A stretch of DNA of 64,000 nucleotides from Erysipelotrichaceae bacterium (GCA_015058945.1 SVBF01000012.1:1-64000), one strand, 5' to 3'. Shown: positions 40,701 through 50,607, numbered from the stretch's first letter. Notes: generated from the letters alone by a model not told the origin. A program made the numbers and translations.

Positions 40701-41318
40701 GTTATCCGCATCTACGGGGAGGATTGAGGCGGTGACGTTCTCCTTCTGGCCGACGACGAGGTTTAGGCTCGTCGCGGACAAAGCGATGGACTCGATGAGT
40801 TTGGTTTCCTTGACGTTGAGGACGAGGGTCGCGAACTTCAAGGGGTTATCGAGCGATTGAGCGGTGATGGTGCAAACGCCTTCTTTTAAGGTGCGCACGA
40901 CGCCGTTTTGGGAGACGGTCGCGACGGTGTTGTCGCTGGAAGCCCAGGACAAGGCCTTGTTTTCGGCTTCCGCGGGCAAGACGGTGGGGTTCAACTCGAT
41001 GATCTCGCCGACTTTCGCGTCGCGGGAGGTCGTGGCAAAAGCGACGGAGCTCACGTGGATGGCTTCGGGGACGGAAGAGGAGGCGGGGACTTCCTGCGAA
41101 CTCGGCTCGGAACTAGTCGTAGGAGCTTCCGAGCTGGTTTGGGATGGCTGTTCGGAACTTGGCTGCTCCGAGCTGGTCTGCGCGGGCTGTTCCGCAGAGG
41201 ACGTGGCCTCGGGGGTAGATGGTTGGGTCGACGAGGCGACGGGGTTCACCTGTACGTTGCAAGCGGCAAGCCCAGCGAGCAATAAGGCGGACAAGGGGGC
41301 AAATAGAGTTTTCTTCAT
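37731..41318 (-). CDS. Very large BIG2-domain surface lipoprotein
   Basis: 1195 residues. Lipobox 'LLAGLAACNVQ', a Ser/Pro/Glu/Thr-rich linker of about 60 residues (stalk), then four to five tandem bacterial Ig-like (BIG2) domains to about residue 450 ('SWASSDNTVATVSQNGVVRTLKEGVCTITA', 'SSDTNVVRVDSLTGLV', 'IWSSTDPSIASVSDQGRITALNKKGTCTIV' types). The C-terminal 700 residues look like a right-handed beta-helix with many short Asn/Gly turns. An extended adhesin or glycan-binding protein is likely. Last gene of a four-gene operon with an ABC system; start set by GGAAGGAGA. Confidence 0.85.
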   Translation of the reverse strand: MKKTLFAPLSALLLAGLAACNVQVNPVASSTQPSTPEATSSAEQPAQTSSEQPSSEQPSQTSSEAPTTSSEPSSQEVPASSSVPEAIHVSSVAFATTSRDAKVGEIIELNPTVLPAEAENKALSWASSDNTVATVSQNGVVRTLKEGVCTITAQSLDNPLKFATLVLNVKETKLIESIALSATSLNLVVGQKENVTASILPVDADNPYLSWSLAPKGKDEVQPVTLEVTEEGATITATAEGTATLFVRSNDGGSAYAVLPITVGTAVVPVTSVTMEVEEKKRSMILGDELQLTATALPENATNRDVQFSSSDTNVVRVDSLTGLVIAVGPGNATVTASSVAYPDVKATVDLSVRELVRVQSITLLDKDNVQVDKLNLTSGEYVDIQAVVTPDNADDSSVIWSSTDPSIASVSDQGRITALNKKGTCTIVCSSKDGGASAYISVTVSNDVLDDIELTGLVADFLVERNTRLQKLDEVGNITSGEDSDRNTYYKNKSGGVDVLKIGDDNPFNIELVGTTYDDETMDENPTKNPRIVYSLEKKVGTGYEAVASTDIGNYLTFGNGKLQLKEAAVGNTFRFTISGDKSKYGAGVSANPVQFEFEAVDGYNVYKAAELCLFDNRNIRHSDESNADPWTALRASMGLAENYSPSRILIQDDIIITDDDLPTSYFYTEAVVDEYIKNHNDDFMAWLAAKNARSGVEQITVAEGAELLANSMIDDLTCYGRSTLENDELAIEGNYHVIDSREVSKVYFFGTGNSSAITNYGTGDGEHRLQDYQGEDGSHGVMFGFNTDHVLQSNGGVCDMRNLTLIGNGGRSNNDDEMGGLMSFKIQATEANFQNIISYNTFMTFMSQAHTTDQNEQTTMNIDRCKSFDSNNSMIYIYGTEDNHISNSYMTGAGGAIALLDEHHACYAYRNDVEQPKFVADVKTENCFFENLVKGTEPWFYHHGAAAIFAMLTQAATGEGWLAQNAAAKGEHKVPVKVIDNVPYVNCIALSMNGTSPMNNSVGNRTSGDDTVRGRALEGGMTINNSDNTLRNGNLDMTAFRDSTALWANYRDLFTGLEAASVSQAMFFESSAGGHGATFPAYDNGVSLTSHGFAPYKHDATYAGYAYNVNYLVAHNSIGNNPMYNPVTWNDPTDSSKGYTKDENKAYTVAELDAADETTLAAKLASGDFMNVYIKAAAGTHYMGMLAGLYSQN

Positions 41319-41341
41319 TAGGTTCTCCTTCCTATTTATTA

Positions 41342-41941
41342 TCAAGATTGTTTGTAACCGCGGACCATGAAGCGGACGCGGCAGCTCACCTGGGAATTGT
41401 CGGTGGGCAGGATGGTGACGATGAAGGTGTTGAGGTTTTCGGTGCGCTGCTTGAACTCGAGCACGCCGAGTTCGTTGATCGAGACGGTATCGACCTGGGA
41501 ACCCGCGGAATCGGTGAGGGAGTAACGGAGGTTCTTCTTGGTCGCGTTATCCGGCAAGGCGTAGGCCCCGAGGTCAAAGTGCATCGGACCGTATTTCCAC
41601 GAGGGGGAATCGCACACGGTGTTGAAGTCGCGGATCTGGACGACGTAATCGAAGCGCAACTTGTCGGTGAGGTTCCAAATGATGGTGTCGGTCTTTCCCG
41701 TTTCGGGGTCTATGTCTTCGTCGTTCGGCCTTGTGTATAGAGTATAGACACTTTGGGCGATGCTGGACCCTTCCGGGTAGGAAAGATGTTCCCCTTTGCC
41801 CAAATTCTCCGCCTCCTTAAGGACGATCTGGGTCACGAGTATCGTTTCATTGGCGATTTCCGCCTGGGCGCCGAGGAAGGCAACGAAGATGATCGCGACG
41901 AAATAGACGATGCCCACGAAGATGAAGGTGATCTTTTTCAT
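41342..41941 (-). CDS. Membrane-anchored extracytoplasmic protein, unknown
   Basis: 199 residues with one N-terminal membrane helix (about 5-27, no lipobox) and an external beta-rich domain with a BIG2-like end ('VSINELGVLEFKQRTENLNTFIVTILPTDN'). It overlaps the permease gene by 4 bp and is 23 bp before the BIG2 lipoprotein gene. No family recognised. The context suggests an accessory subunit of the ABC system or of the lipoprotein's assembly. Confidence 0.7.
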   Translation of the reverse strand: MKKITFIFVGIVYFVAIIFVAFLGAQAEIANETILVTQIVLKEAENLGKGEHLSYPEGSSIAQSVYTLYTRPNDEDIDPETGKTDTIIWNLTDKLRFDYVVQIRDFNTVCDSPSWKYGPMHFDLGAYALPDNATKKNLRYSLTDSAGSQVDTVSINELGVLEFKQRTENLNTFIVTILPTDNSQVSCRVRFMVRGYKQS

Positions 41942-43980
41942 CGGTCTCCCCTCCCTTCATAGGTGGACGTTCCATAGGCGCGCACCTTTTGGACAAATAG
42001 GACGAGGCGCGCGAGGAAGAACAAGGCGCAGGCGACGAGCAGGTGCCCATAGGCGTAGATGGGCGATTGGCTGGTAAAGAGGAAGAGCAGCCCGGTGAAG
42101 GCGGCGGAGAGGATGAAGGCGAGTACCGCCGATTTTGCCTCATTGGGATTGATGGTGGCGGAACCGACCTCGCTATAAAGGTTGACCTGAGGGTTCATGT
42201 AGTCCATCTCCGCCGACCAGAGCAAATGGCCGAGGAAGAGGAAATAGACCCCAAAGAAGAGCAAGTCCATGCGGACGTATTCCATGGAACAATGGTTGGC
42301 GTAGACGACGATGGCGCCGATGACGGAGAGCGTCATGAGGGCAAAGCGCAGGAAGAGTTTGCTCCCTAAGGCGAAGCCGAAGGAGGTGGGGTTGGCGCGC
42401 AATAGGTACGCCGTCTTCCCTTCGCGGGAGAAGATGGAGGCCAACGACACATTCGTCGCGAGCAGGATCAACGTGATGACCAAGGCGTTGAACAAGATGG
42501 TGTAACGCTGGCCGGCGAAAGACTTCTTCATCGCCTCGAAGATGACATTGAGGATGAGGGTCGCGACGCTTGGGGTGACGAGCAATAAATAGTTCCCGAT
42601 CAAGGCGTCGCCCGAGCGCGTGTCGTTGACGATTTCGCGCCACAAAAAGGAAACAAAGCCGGGTTTTACGCGGTTTTTCTTGCCGGTGTGGGCCAAACAA
42701 TAGCAACGGATCTTTTTGGATTCGCGCTCGATCGCGGTCAGCCTAAAGGAACCATATTCCTCACGGAAGCCGAAGAAGGGGCCCTCGGGGAGAGTGTCCG
42801 TTAAGGTAAAGGCTTCGCCGTGGCAAAGCTCGTTTAGGGCGGCGCAGATCGCTTTGGGGTCTTGGTGATTGAGGTGCATCGTCTCGATGGTCTCGGCGAG
42901 GCTGCATAGCCTTACAAAACCATAGGCGTTCGCCTCTTTGGCGGTGATGTAGCTATGCGGCAATGAATCGAGTTCGTTAAGGGGGCGATGGAATTCGTGA
43001 CGGATGTTGGGCTTATCGAATTCGAACGATTTGCTCGCCATGCGGAAATAAAGCGGCTTGGTGATGAAATAGGCCAAGACGAATAAGGCGGCCACGATGC
43101 CGATGACGCTTAAGGAGATATAGGCGGTGGAGGAGGTGAAGACCGTCATCAAGGCGGGGTTATCCGCGCCGGTGCCGGTATAGCCGACGGCGAGGTGGCT
43201 TAGGAAGATCAGCGGATAGAGGGCATGCTGGAAGGAACGGCAGAACTCGTTGATGGCCGGGAAATAGACCGTCGACCATTTCGCCGCGATCTGCAAGTCG
43301 GCGGGGACGTTCCCCGTGATGACGAATAAGAACACCGTCGCCGCGATGAGGACGGCAAGGATCAACAAGGAACGGATCAAGGGTTTTTTCTTGATGAGCG
43401 TCTTCACGTAGAGGAAGGGAATGGAGAGGACCGAGGATAGCGCGACGGGGATCAAGGACAGAATCAAGATGACGAACAAGGTCCACGGATAGAAGACGAT
43501 GGGCATGCCGCTTGCGATGCCAAAGGAGAGGAGCCAGGGCAATAAGCTGAAAGCGCTGCGGACGAGCTCGCCCACATAGAAGACGATGAGCTTGGAGAAA
43601 TAGACGTGGTTACTCGGGACGGGGTAGGTCAAAAGCACTGGGTTATCCGCGGAGAAATAAAGCGAATCGGTGGTCATGTTGAGACAGGCGAAGAAATTGA
43701 GCAGCAACAACGTGAAGAAGACGACGTTCCACATCGGCATGGGCAGATAGCCGCCAGAGCCGAGGACGCCAATCATCGCGAGAAGCTTCAGCACGATGAC
43801 GAAGACAGCCGTCAAGGCGACGACGCCAAGGACGGCGAAAAGCAGTTTCGTCAGCGCGCCCTTCTTATCCGCCTTGAAGGAAAAGGACAGGCTCTCTTTG
43901 AGCTGCATGGCGACGAGGGTCTTCATGCCGCCGAAGAAGTTTTTGATCGCGCCTTTATTTGTCACCGACGTCCTCCCCAA
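41938..43980 (-). CDS. Large ABC transporter permease
   Basis: 680 residues with about 12 to 14 hydrophobic segments in two blocks (about 45-320 and 450-680) around a soluble middle part (about 325-440). This layout matches putative ABC exporter permeases of the YtrC/ABC-2-like type in Bacillota. The start overlaps the upstream ATPase gene by 26 bp, which makes the two a transporter pair. Confidence 0.8.
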   Translation of the reverse strand: MGRTSVTNKGAIKNFFGGMKTLVAMQLKESLSFSFKADKKGALTKLLFAVLGVVALTAVFVIVLKLLAMIGVLGSGGYLPMPMWNVVFFTLLLLNFFACLNMTTDSLYFSADNPVLLTYPVPSNHVYFSKLIVFYVGELVRSAFSLLPWLLSFGIASGMPIVFYPWTLFVILILSLIPVALSSVLSIPFLYVKTLIKKKPLIRSLLILAVLIAATVFLFVITGNVPADLQIAAKWSTVYFPAINEFCRSFQHALYPLIFLSHLAVGYTGTGADNPALMTVFTSSTAYISLSVIGIVAALFVLAYFITKPLYFRMASKSFEFDKPNIRHEFHRPLNELDSLPHSYITAKEANAYGFVRLCSLAETIETMHLNHQDPKAICAALNELCHGEAFTLTDTLPEGPFFGFREEYGSFRLTAIERESKKIRCYCLAHTGKKNRVKPGFVSFLWREIVNDTRSGDALIGNYLLLVTPSVATLILNVIFEAMKKSFAGQRYTILFNALVITLILLATNVSLASIFSREGKTAYLLRANPTSFGFALGSKLFLRFALMTLSVIGAIVVYANHCSMEYVRMDLLFFGVYFLFLGHLLWSAEMDYMNPQVNLYSEVGSATINPNEAKSAVLAFILSAAFTGLLFLFTSQSPIYAYGHLLVACALFFLARLVLFVQKVRAYGTSTYEGRGDR

Positions 43981-46261
43981 TCAACGACATATAGAATTTT
44001 TCGAGGCCTTCCGGATGGTTCTTCTGAACCTCTTCCATGGACCCTTCGTAAACGATCTTGCCCTGACGGATGACGGCGATGCGGGTGCAGAGGCGCTCCA
44101 CCACGTCGATGATGTGCGACGAGAAGAAGACGACGTTGCCCGCCTTGGCGTGGGCGACCATGGTCTGTTTGACCTGGAAGATGGACTGGGGGTCCAAACC
44201 GGTCAATGGTTCGTCGAGGATCCAGATCTTCGGGTCGTGGACCAAGGCGGCGATGATGGCCATCTTCTGCTTCATGCCATGGCTATAGGTCTGCATCTTG
44301 GCGTCGAAGGCACCGGTAAGCTCGAAAAGTTCGACGTAATGGGCGATGCGCTTATCGCGGTCTTCTTTGCTCACGTGGTACAAATCGGCGACGTAATTGA
44401 TGTATTCGCGACCCGTGAGTTTCTCATATAGGGCGTAATGGTCGGGGACGTAGCCGATGCGCATCTTCGCCTCGACGGGTTGTTCGGTGATGTCATAGCC
44501 GCAGATGGAGATGCTGCCGCTAGTTACGGGCTGGATGCCGATCGCGGTCTTGATGCAGGTGGATTTGCCGGCGCCGTTGGGGCCGAGGAAGCCGAAGATC
44601 TCCCCACCTTTGACGGAGAGATTCACGTCGTCTGCGGATAGTTTTGCGGAGGAGAGGTAGCGCTTGCTGAAATGGACGAAGTCGATGCGTGGTTCTGTGG
44701 TTTGTGGTTCCTTTGCGAGGTCTTTCATCTTTTGTTGCTCCTTCCAAGTCAAGTGATGTGCCCGGGCGATTTTGTAACGGGCGTGGGTGTCCAAATGGGC
44801 GTCTTCGATGCGGAAGAATAAGGAATAGACGAACCACATCAAGAAGGCGATGAGGACATAGCCGACGAAGAATAGGCTCTGATATAGGGGATAGAAGGTG
44901 ATGATGTTGCCGCCGGCTTCGAACTGCAACTTGATGTTGAGCATCTTCTTCGCATCGTTGCCGAGGATACCCAAGATGTAGTCGTTGTTGAGGAAGAGGT
45001 AGTCGGTGCCGGTACCCGGGACGTTCGGGTTATATCCGGGGACGAGTGGGGATAAGAAGCCATTCGCCACCATCATCGCGACGAAGTAGAGCGAGAAGAA
45101 GAGCAAAGAGTAGCCCATCTCCTTCATCTTCGGACGCGGGAAGATGCCTAGCGTCACGGCGATTAAGGGCATGAATAACGCGGCCCAGTGGTTGTACCAG
45201 AAGAGCAACACGTCGGGGTCGAGGAAGTTCTGGATGTCGCCGTTATTGGGCCAGAGCATGGCCATCAAGGCGCCGTAGACGTTGATAAAGTAGGTGAAAT
45301 AGAAGAGCCTCTTCCACTTGAAACCGAGGCATAACGGCACGACGAATAATGCCGTGTGGCAGAGGTGGATGGGCAGACGGGTGACGATGATTTGGTAATT
45401 GGAACTCGGTGGGAAGATACCCTCAAAGCCATAACGGCCAAAGAAGGCTGAGATCGCCCCAAAGCTCACGACGAGCAGCATGGCGCGCCGCGCGTTTTCC
45501 TCGTCGTTGCGGAGGAGGAAATACAAAAAGACGTAATAGACGATCCCGACGTAGATATAGAGGCGGTGGATGAAGGAGAAGTCGACGGCGCGCCAGGAGT
45601 TTTGGACTTGACCGAGGATTTGGAAGTCGGTGGGGATGAGGATGCCTCCGCTTGCGATAGGCAAAAACGCTAGCGTCGCCATAAGGAAATAGCCAAGGCC
45701 AAAGAGGACGTCGCGGCGGGATGGCTTGTAGGATTCACGCCACTGATCCACGGCCAAGAAAAGGCTTAGACCAAAGGACACGCCAAGGGTAAGGCTCAAC
45801 AAAATGGATTTATAGCCCAAGCCCAGTTCACCGAGGAAACCGTAATGGAGATTCGGGCACGTCAAGGCGATCAACGCCAAGTTCGGCAAGGCAATGCACC
45901 CGTTGATGAATTTTCCGCGCCTTGAGGGAAGAAGCGATTGGAAAAGCGCCAGGGCGACGCTAGGCAGGAACAACAAGATGGAGAAATAGGCGAAGAAGTT
46001 CCCGGCCTTGTTTTCCCCATAGGGTACGCCGACGAGCAACAAGTTTCCGACGTTTGGGTCCATTTGCCCCGCGCGGAGGAAAGTGGTGGTCATCGCGATG
46101 GGGCAAAAGAAAAGCAGCGCGAAGAAGAGGGCGAGGCATGTTCCCCCGGCGCAGCGGGCGTAGATCCGTTTAAAGCGTTCGACCCATGGTTTGTCCTTAA
46201 AGGCAAAGCGCATCAAAAAGAACGGAGCGAACGCGAGTAGCCCTCCGCCAAGAGTGATCAA
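43955..46261 (-). CDS. YwaF-like membrane domain fused to an ABC ATPase
   Basis: 768 residues. Residues 1-490 are a multi-pass membrane protein; the segment 'RLPIHLCHTALFVVPLCLGF...YFINVYGALMAMLWPN' matches the YwaF/TIGR02206 (TMEM164-like) family, with additional helices before it. Residues 525-768 are a complete ABC ATPase: Walker A 'GPNGAGKST', Q-loop 'IGYVPDHYALYEKLT', signature 'YSHGMKQK', Walker B 'IWILDEPLTGLD', H-loop 'FFSSHIIDVV'. TTG start proposed behind AAGGAAG. First gene of the operon; the permease gene overlaps its end. Confidence 0.82.
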   Translation of the reverse strand: MITLGGGLLAFAPFFLMRFAFKDKPWVERFKRIYARCAGGTCLALFFALLFFCPIAMTTTFLRAGQMDPNVGNLLLVGVPYGENKAGNFFAYFSILLFLPSVALALFQSLLPSRRGKFINGCIALPNLALIALTCPNLHYGFLGELGLGYKSILLSLTLGVSFGLSLFLAVDQWRESYKPSRRDVLFGLGYFLMATLAFLPIASGGILIPTDFQILGQVQNSWRAVDFSFIHRLYIYVGIVYYVFLYFLLRNDEENARRAMLLVVSFGAISAFFGRYGFEGIFPPSSNYQIIVTRLPIHLCHTALFVVPLCLGFKWKRLFYFTYFINVYGALMAMLWPNNGDIQNFLDPDVLLFWYNHWAALFMPLIAVTLGIFPRPKMKEMGYSLLFFSLYFVAMMVANGFLSPLVPGYNPNVPGTGTDYLFLNNDYILGILGNDAKKMLNIKLQFEAGGNIITFYPLYQSLFFVGYVLIAFLMWFVYSLFFRIEDAHLDTHARYKIARAHHLTWKEQQKMKDLAKEPQTTEPRIDFVHFSKRYLSSAKLSADDVNLSVKGGEIFGFLGPNGAGKSTCIKTAIGIQPVTSGSISICGYDITEQPVEAKMRIGYVPDHYALYEKLTGREYINYVADLYHVSKEDRDKRIAHYVELFELTGAFDAKMQTYSHGMKQKMAIIAALVHDPKIWILDEPLTGLDPQSIFQVKQTMVAHAKAGNVVFFSSHIIDVVERLCTRIAVIRQGKIVYEGSMEEVQKNHPEGLEKFYMSLIGEDVGDK

Positions 46262-46596
46262 ATAAATCGAAACTTCCTTAATGTGGGAAACCCCCAGACG
46301 TCCCTAATTATATGCAGGGCGCGCGAAAAAACATTCAGATGCCATGATTTTTTACGAGACGAAAGGCCAAAAGCGCTATGCTAAGTGGCGTTGTTTTGGT
46401 AAATCGCCCCCTCTTAGCAAATGCACTTTTCGCTCTCGTCCATTTGGCAAACAGTGAAATACATATAAAAACAAAGGCTTTGGGTCGTGACGAACGCCCG
46501 ATAAACGGGATAGATAAGCCGTGTTTGAGAAAAAATCCGAAGCAATTGCTGATATTTTTGTCTCTAAAAACGGCGTCCTATGTTATAAAAAATAAC
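46262..46596. promoter_or_regulatory. Divergent promoter region between the ABC operon and the histidine kinase
   Basis: 335 bases. Leftward: TATAAT on the minus strand at 46312-46307 with a leader of about 40 bases. Rightward: extended -10 TGTTATAAA (46581-46589) ending 7 bases before the kinase ATG. The open frame upstream of the kinase ATG has no recognisable protein content. Confidence 0.55.
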
Positions 46597-49131
46597 ATGA
46601 AGAAAACCTGGGTCATCGTCACCAACGTGCTCATCATGCTCGGGATTTTGTCGTTCACCGTGGTTTATTCCACGCTGGAGAGCCGCAACGAAACCCAAAG
46701 GCAGATCGAGCATTATGAGCACAACACGGTCACCATGGAACGCGTCACCGAAAACTATCTCGAGGGCGAGCAGCGCATTTGCGACGTGTGGGCCCATTAC
46801 ATCAACAGCGCGAACATGACCATCGACGAGGCCGTGTCCTTCGTTCGCATTTCCCATGTCCTTCCGACCGCTTCCGCCCACATCATCTACGCCGACACGT
46901 TAAAGGGCCTTTCCACCAGGGCGAAGATCACGACCACCGACGATTACGACGTTTCCTATGAAGGCGTGAACCTATTCTCCGACATGGGTTGGATCGACGA
47001 GATCGGGGAATCCATCAATATTTCCCGCTCCTACACCAACCCCATCAACGGGGAACAATCCATCGCCTTTTGTAACTTCGTGAACCTTCGCGACGATTCA
47101 AGCGGAGGGAAACGCAGCGCCATCTTGTTGCGCGTTTTGCCGGAAGAGGAGTTGACCCAAAAGTGGGTTTTCCCTAACGACGAATTCACCGAAGCCGAAC
47201 TAACCATCATCGACGCTGATGGTAATTACACCCTCAAAGACACCTCCACCAACGCCAATTTCTTCGAGTACTACAAGTCATACAACAAACACGATCCCGC
47301 CGAAGTGCAGAAATTCTTTGAACAGATCACCTCGACGACGGGCTCCTTCTTCATGTTGGACTCTCATGGGACGGAATGCATCGTCGCCTATACGCCCTTC
47401 AAAAAGGCGGGTGGTTGGACTTTGCTCAACATCATGCCCGTGAAGGATCTGAACACCCGCACGCAGAACTGGCTTCTCATCGGCGTCGTTTCGGCGGGTC
47501 TGGTCTTGCTCTTCCTTTTCGACATGGTTTTCATGCTCTATTTCAACAAGAGACTTCAGGCTGCGGCCAAAGAGGCGGAGAAGGCGAACAAGGCCAAGAC
47601 CGACTTCCTCTCCACGATGTCGCATGACATCCGCACCCCGATGAACGCGATCATCGGCCTCACGACCATCGCGGAGAAGAATATCGACGATAAGAAGTCG
47701 GTGAAGGAGAGCTTGCGCAAGGTCGGCCTCGCGAGCAACCACCTTCTCACCCTAATCAACGATATCCTGGATATCTCTAAAGTCGAAAGCGGCAAGTTGA
47801 ATCTTTCCCCGCAGACCTTCTCCATCGTTGAGACGGTGGATAACCTCATGAACCTCTCCCAGCCGATGGTCAAAGAGAAAAACATCCAGTTCGCTTTCAG
47901 GACCAGTGGCATGGAATGGGAATATCTCCACGCCGACCAGCTCCGACTGAACCAGATCTACATCAACCTTCTCTCCAACGCGATCAAATACACCGAACCC
48001 GGCGGTTCCGTCAGCGTCGACATGAAAGAGGAGCCGAGCGAAAAAGAGGGCTGCGTCAAGCTTACCTACGTCGTTTCGGATACCGGCATGGGCATGACGA
48101 AAGAATTCATGGCGAATATGTATACGCCCTTCGCCCGTCAGACCGATAGCCGCGTCAATAGCATCCAAGGCACCGGATTGGGCCTGACGATCACCAAAAA
48201 GATGGTCGACCTCATGGAGGGGACGATCGAATGCCAAAGCGAGCCCGGCAAAGGGACGACCTTCACCGTCGTTTTGGACATTCCCTTTGTCGAGCGTGCG
48301 CATATGGAACTCAAACTTCAGCCCATCGACGTGCTGATCGCCGATGACGACGAAGTCCTCTTGGAGACGGCGGTGGATACGCTGAAATCCTTGGGCTTGC
48401 GCGTCGAGAAGGCCAGCAGTGGGGCAGAAGCATTGGGCATGGTCAAGCGCCGTCATGAGGAAAAGAACGATTACGGCGTCGTCATCGTCGATTTGAAGAT
48501 GCCCGACATCGATGGCATCGAGACGATCCGTCGCATCCGTAAGGAAGTGGATTCGAACTTACCCGTGTTGCTGATCTCTGCCTACGATTGGTCCGACGTC
48601 GAGAAGAAGGCAAAAGAGGTAGGGGCGAACGGTTTCTTGAGCAAACCTTTGTTCCGGTCCACCCTTTATAACAAGATCAACGAACTGCTCGGCACCGAGA
48701 CGAAAGCGACCGAATTGGAGAGTGACTATTCCGACCTCGAGGGGCTCAAGGTCCTCATCGCCGAAGACAACGACGTAAACTGGGAGATCATCTCCGCCTT
48801 GCTCGAACCTTTTGGGGTCATCACTGAGCGCGCGGAGAATGGTCGCGTCTGCGTCGAGAAGATGAAGGCGGCCAAGAAAGGCGATTATCTGCTCATCTTC
48901 ATGGACATCCAGATGCCGGAGATGAATGGGCTTGACGCGACCCGGGCCATCCGTGCCTTAGACGATCCCTATGCTTCGTCCATCCCCATCGTGGCCATGA
49001 CCGCGGACGCTTTCTCGGAGAACATCACCGAATGTTTGAGAGCGGGCATGAACGGCCATATCGCCAAACCCATCGATATCAAGTTGGTCATCAAGGAAAT
49101 TCGCAGGATCAAGGAAGGGTCTCAATCGTAA
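46597..49131 (+). CDS. Hybrid sensor histidine kinase with two receiver domains
   Basis: 844 residues. Membrane helix 1 (about 5-25), an extracytoplasmic sensor domain of about 260 residues (Cache-like order of helix then beta-sheet), membrane helix 2 (about 292-316), HisKA with phospho-acceptor His 343 in '[14 protein letters not shown]', HATPase_c ('[10 protein letters not shown]', 'DTGMGM', 'GTGLGLTI'), then receiver 1 (Asp 632, 'IVDLKMPD') and receiver 2 (Asp 770, '[11 protein letters not shown]'). There is no HPt domain, so a separate phosphotransfer protein is needed or the receivers are regulatory. No Shine-Dalgarno. A functional link to the response regulator at 58494 is possible but unshown. 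Confidence 0.92.
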   Translation: MKKTWVIVTNVLIMLGILSFTVVYSTLESRNETQRQIEHYEHNTVTMERVTENYLEGEQRICDVWAHYINSANMTIDEAVSFVRISHVLPTASAHIIYADTLKGLSTRAKITTTDDYDVSYEGVNLFSDMGWIDEIGESINISRSYTNPINGEQSIAFCNFVNLRDDSSGGKRSAILLRVLPEEELTQKWVFPNDEFTEAELTIIDADGNYTLKDTSTNANFFEYYKSYNKHDPAEVQKFFEQITSTTGSFFMLDSHGTECIVAYTPFKKAGGWTLLNIMPVKDLNTRTQNWLLIGVVSAGLVLLFLFDMVFMLYFNKRLQAAAKEAEKANKAKTDFLSTMSHDIRTPMNAIIGLTTIAEKNIDDKKSVKESLRKVGLASNHLLTLINDILDISKVESGKLNLSPQTFSIVETVDNLMNLSQPMVKEKNIQFAFRTSGMEWEYLHADQLRLNQIYINLLSNAIKYTEPGGSVSVDMKEEPSEKEGCVKLTYVVSDTGMGMTKEFMANMYTPFARQTDSRVNSIQGTGLGLTITKKMVDLMEGTIECQSEPGKGTTFTVVLDIPFVERAHMELKLQPIDVLIADDDEVLLETAVDTLKSLGLRVEKASSGAEALGMVKRRHEEKNDYGVVIVDLKMPDIDGIETIRRIRKEVDSNLPVLLISAYDWSDVEKKAKEVGANGFLSKPLFRSTLYNKINELLGTETKATELESDYSDLEGLKVLIAEDNDVNWEIISALLEPFGVITERAENGRVCVEKMKAAKKGDYLLIFMDIQMPEMNGLDATRAIRALDDPYASSIPIVAMTADAFSENITECLRAGMNGHIAKPIDIKLVIKEIRRIKEGSQS

Positions 49132-49214
49132 AAAAGCCACTGTGCGCCGTTATGGCCCTTTTGGCATAATGGAGTAGTCCACAAAAAGTAGACAATCCAT
49201 AATAAGCCCAACCC

Positions 49215-50579
49215 ATGATTCGGTTTGCCCATTACCAACAAGACGATTACCAACGGGTCTGCGATTTTTTGATCCGGCTATATGAGAAGAGCGAACATCA
49301 CCGTAATTGGAATTGGGCGAGGTTTGAATGGATGTATGGCCATCCCCTTACCACGGTGGAATTCCTTGGCGATATGGGACTATGGTTCGATGGCGATAGC
49401 ATCGTTGCCGCCGCGTTGATCGACATGTTCCTCGGCGAGGCTTTCATCGGTGCGTTGCCTGAGTATCAAACTCTATATCCCGAAGTGTTGAAATACGCCT
49501 TTGAACATCTAAAGGACGACCGAGGACTTGGGGTTACGATCAGCGATTTGGCTAATGAGGAAATCAATGCCGCCTTGGCCCAAGGATTCTTCAAAACCGA
49601 TGGTGAAGAAGCCGTTTATGAGATCGAACTAAGCAATGCTTTCGGCATTGTTTTGCCAGCGGGATTCATCATTGAGACATTCGATGCCCAAGAGCATGCA
49701 AAAGAGATCGAATGGCTGTTTTGGCAAGGTTTTGATCACGGCTCGAATTATGAAGAATTCCTGCAAAATAGGAGCGAAACCGTGCAAAAACGGCCTCATT
49801 TCAACAAATTTCTTTGCATTATCGCAAGAAACGAAAAAGACGAAATCGTGGCCAGTGCCTCAACTTGGTATGACGAAAGAACCGACTATGCCTACCTCGA
49901 GCCCGTTTGCGTGATCCCCTCTTGCCGCGGCAAAGGAATCGGGAAAGCGGTGGTGCTCACCGCCTTAAACCACGCCCGTTTCCTCGGGGCGAAAAAGGCA
50001 ATCGTCAATTCGGACCAAGTCTTTTATCAGCGTCTTGGTTTTAAAGAGAAGGGACGCTATCCCTTCTACTGGAAGAAGGAAGAGAAAACGGTAAACGGAG
50101 TCATCTATAAGCTGGAGAAATTATTAGGCAAGGGGAAGGGTGGCTATTCCTATCTCGCTAAATGCGATGGGAAGGAATATGTCTTAAAGCAGATCCATCA
50201 TGAGCCGTGCGAATATTATCAATTCGGTAACAAGATCGAGGCTGAGAAAAACGATTACCAAAGACTCTTGGATGCCGGCATCCGCATCCCGAAGATGATC
50301 GACGTCGATACCGAGAACGAAATCGTCCTCAAGGAATATATCGAGGGCGATGTGATTTCGGATCTCATCGACCGAGGAGAATCGGTCGAGGCCTATATCC
50401 CTCAGGTGCGCGAGATGGCGCGCCTCGCCAAAGAAAAGGAACTCAACATCGATTATTACCCCACGAACTTCGTGGTTCGGGACGAATTGCTCTATTACAT
50501 CGATTACGAATGCAACCAATACATGGACGAATGGAGTCTGGACAATTGGGGCATCAAACATTGGTCTCCTGCGCGATAG
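49215..50579 (+). CDS. GNAT acetyltransferase fused to a small kinase-like domain
   Basis: 454 residues. Residues 1-300 hold two GNAT units, the second complete with the acetyl-CoA loop 'VCVIPSCRGKGIGKAVV' and 'SDQVFYQRLGFKEKGRYPF'. Residues 305-454 are a minimal kinase-like fold: Gly loop 'LLGKGKGGYSYLAK', Lys in 'EYVLKQI', hinge 'IVLKEYIEGDVI', catalytic-loop-like 'NIDYYPTNFVV' and 'YYIDYECN' (DFG/DYE position), similar to Bud32/RIO or APH-type kinases. A CATIONAT-box start with no Shine-Dalgarno (CATAAT ends 11 bases before ATG). Substrate unknown; resistance or metabolite modification are both possible. Confidence 0.8.
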   Translation: MIRFAHYQQDDYQRVCDFLIRLYEKSEHHRNWNWARFEWMYGHPLTTVEFLGDMGLWFDGDSIVAAALIDMFLGEAFIGALPEYQTLYPEVLKYAFEHLKDDRGLGVTISDLANEEINAALAQGFFKTDGEEAVYEIELSNAFGIVLPAGFIIETFDAQEHAKEIEWLFWQGFDHGSNYEEFLQNRSETVQKRPHFNKFLCIIARNEKDEIVASASTWYDERTDYAYLEPVCVIPSCRGKGIGKAVVLTALNHARFLGAKKAIVNSDQVFYQRLGFKEKGRYPFYWKKEEKTVNGVIYKLEKLLGKGKGGYSYLAKCDGKEYVLKQIHHEPCEYYQFGNKIEAEKNDYQRLLDAGIRIPKMIDVDTENEIVLKEYIEGDVISDLIDRGESVEAYIPQVREMARLAKEKELNIDYYPTNFVVRDELLYYIDYECNQYMDEWSLDNWGIKHWSPAR

Positions 50580-50585
50580 CGCGCA
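50570..50585 (+). repeat. Inverted repeat over the stop codon of the GNAT-kinase gene
   Basis: TGCGCG-ATAG-CGCGCA; no U-tail, so terminator activity is doubtful. Confidence 0.45.
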
Positions 50586-50607
50586 TATAGTGGAATTGTT
50601 TTTGATC

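Noticed and set aside
46378-46596. N-terminal extension of the histidine kinase
   Set aside because: The frame is open but has no protein-like features, and an extended -10 element lies directly before the internal ATG.
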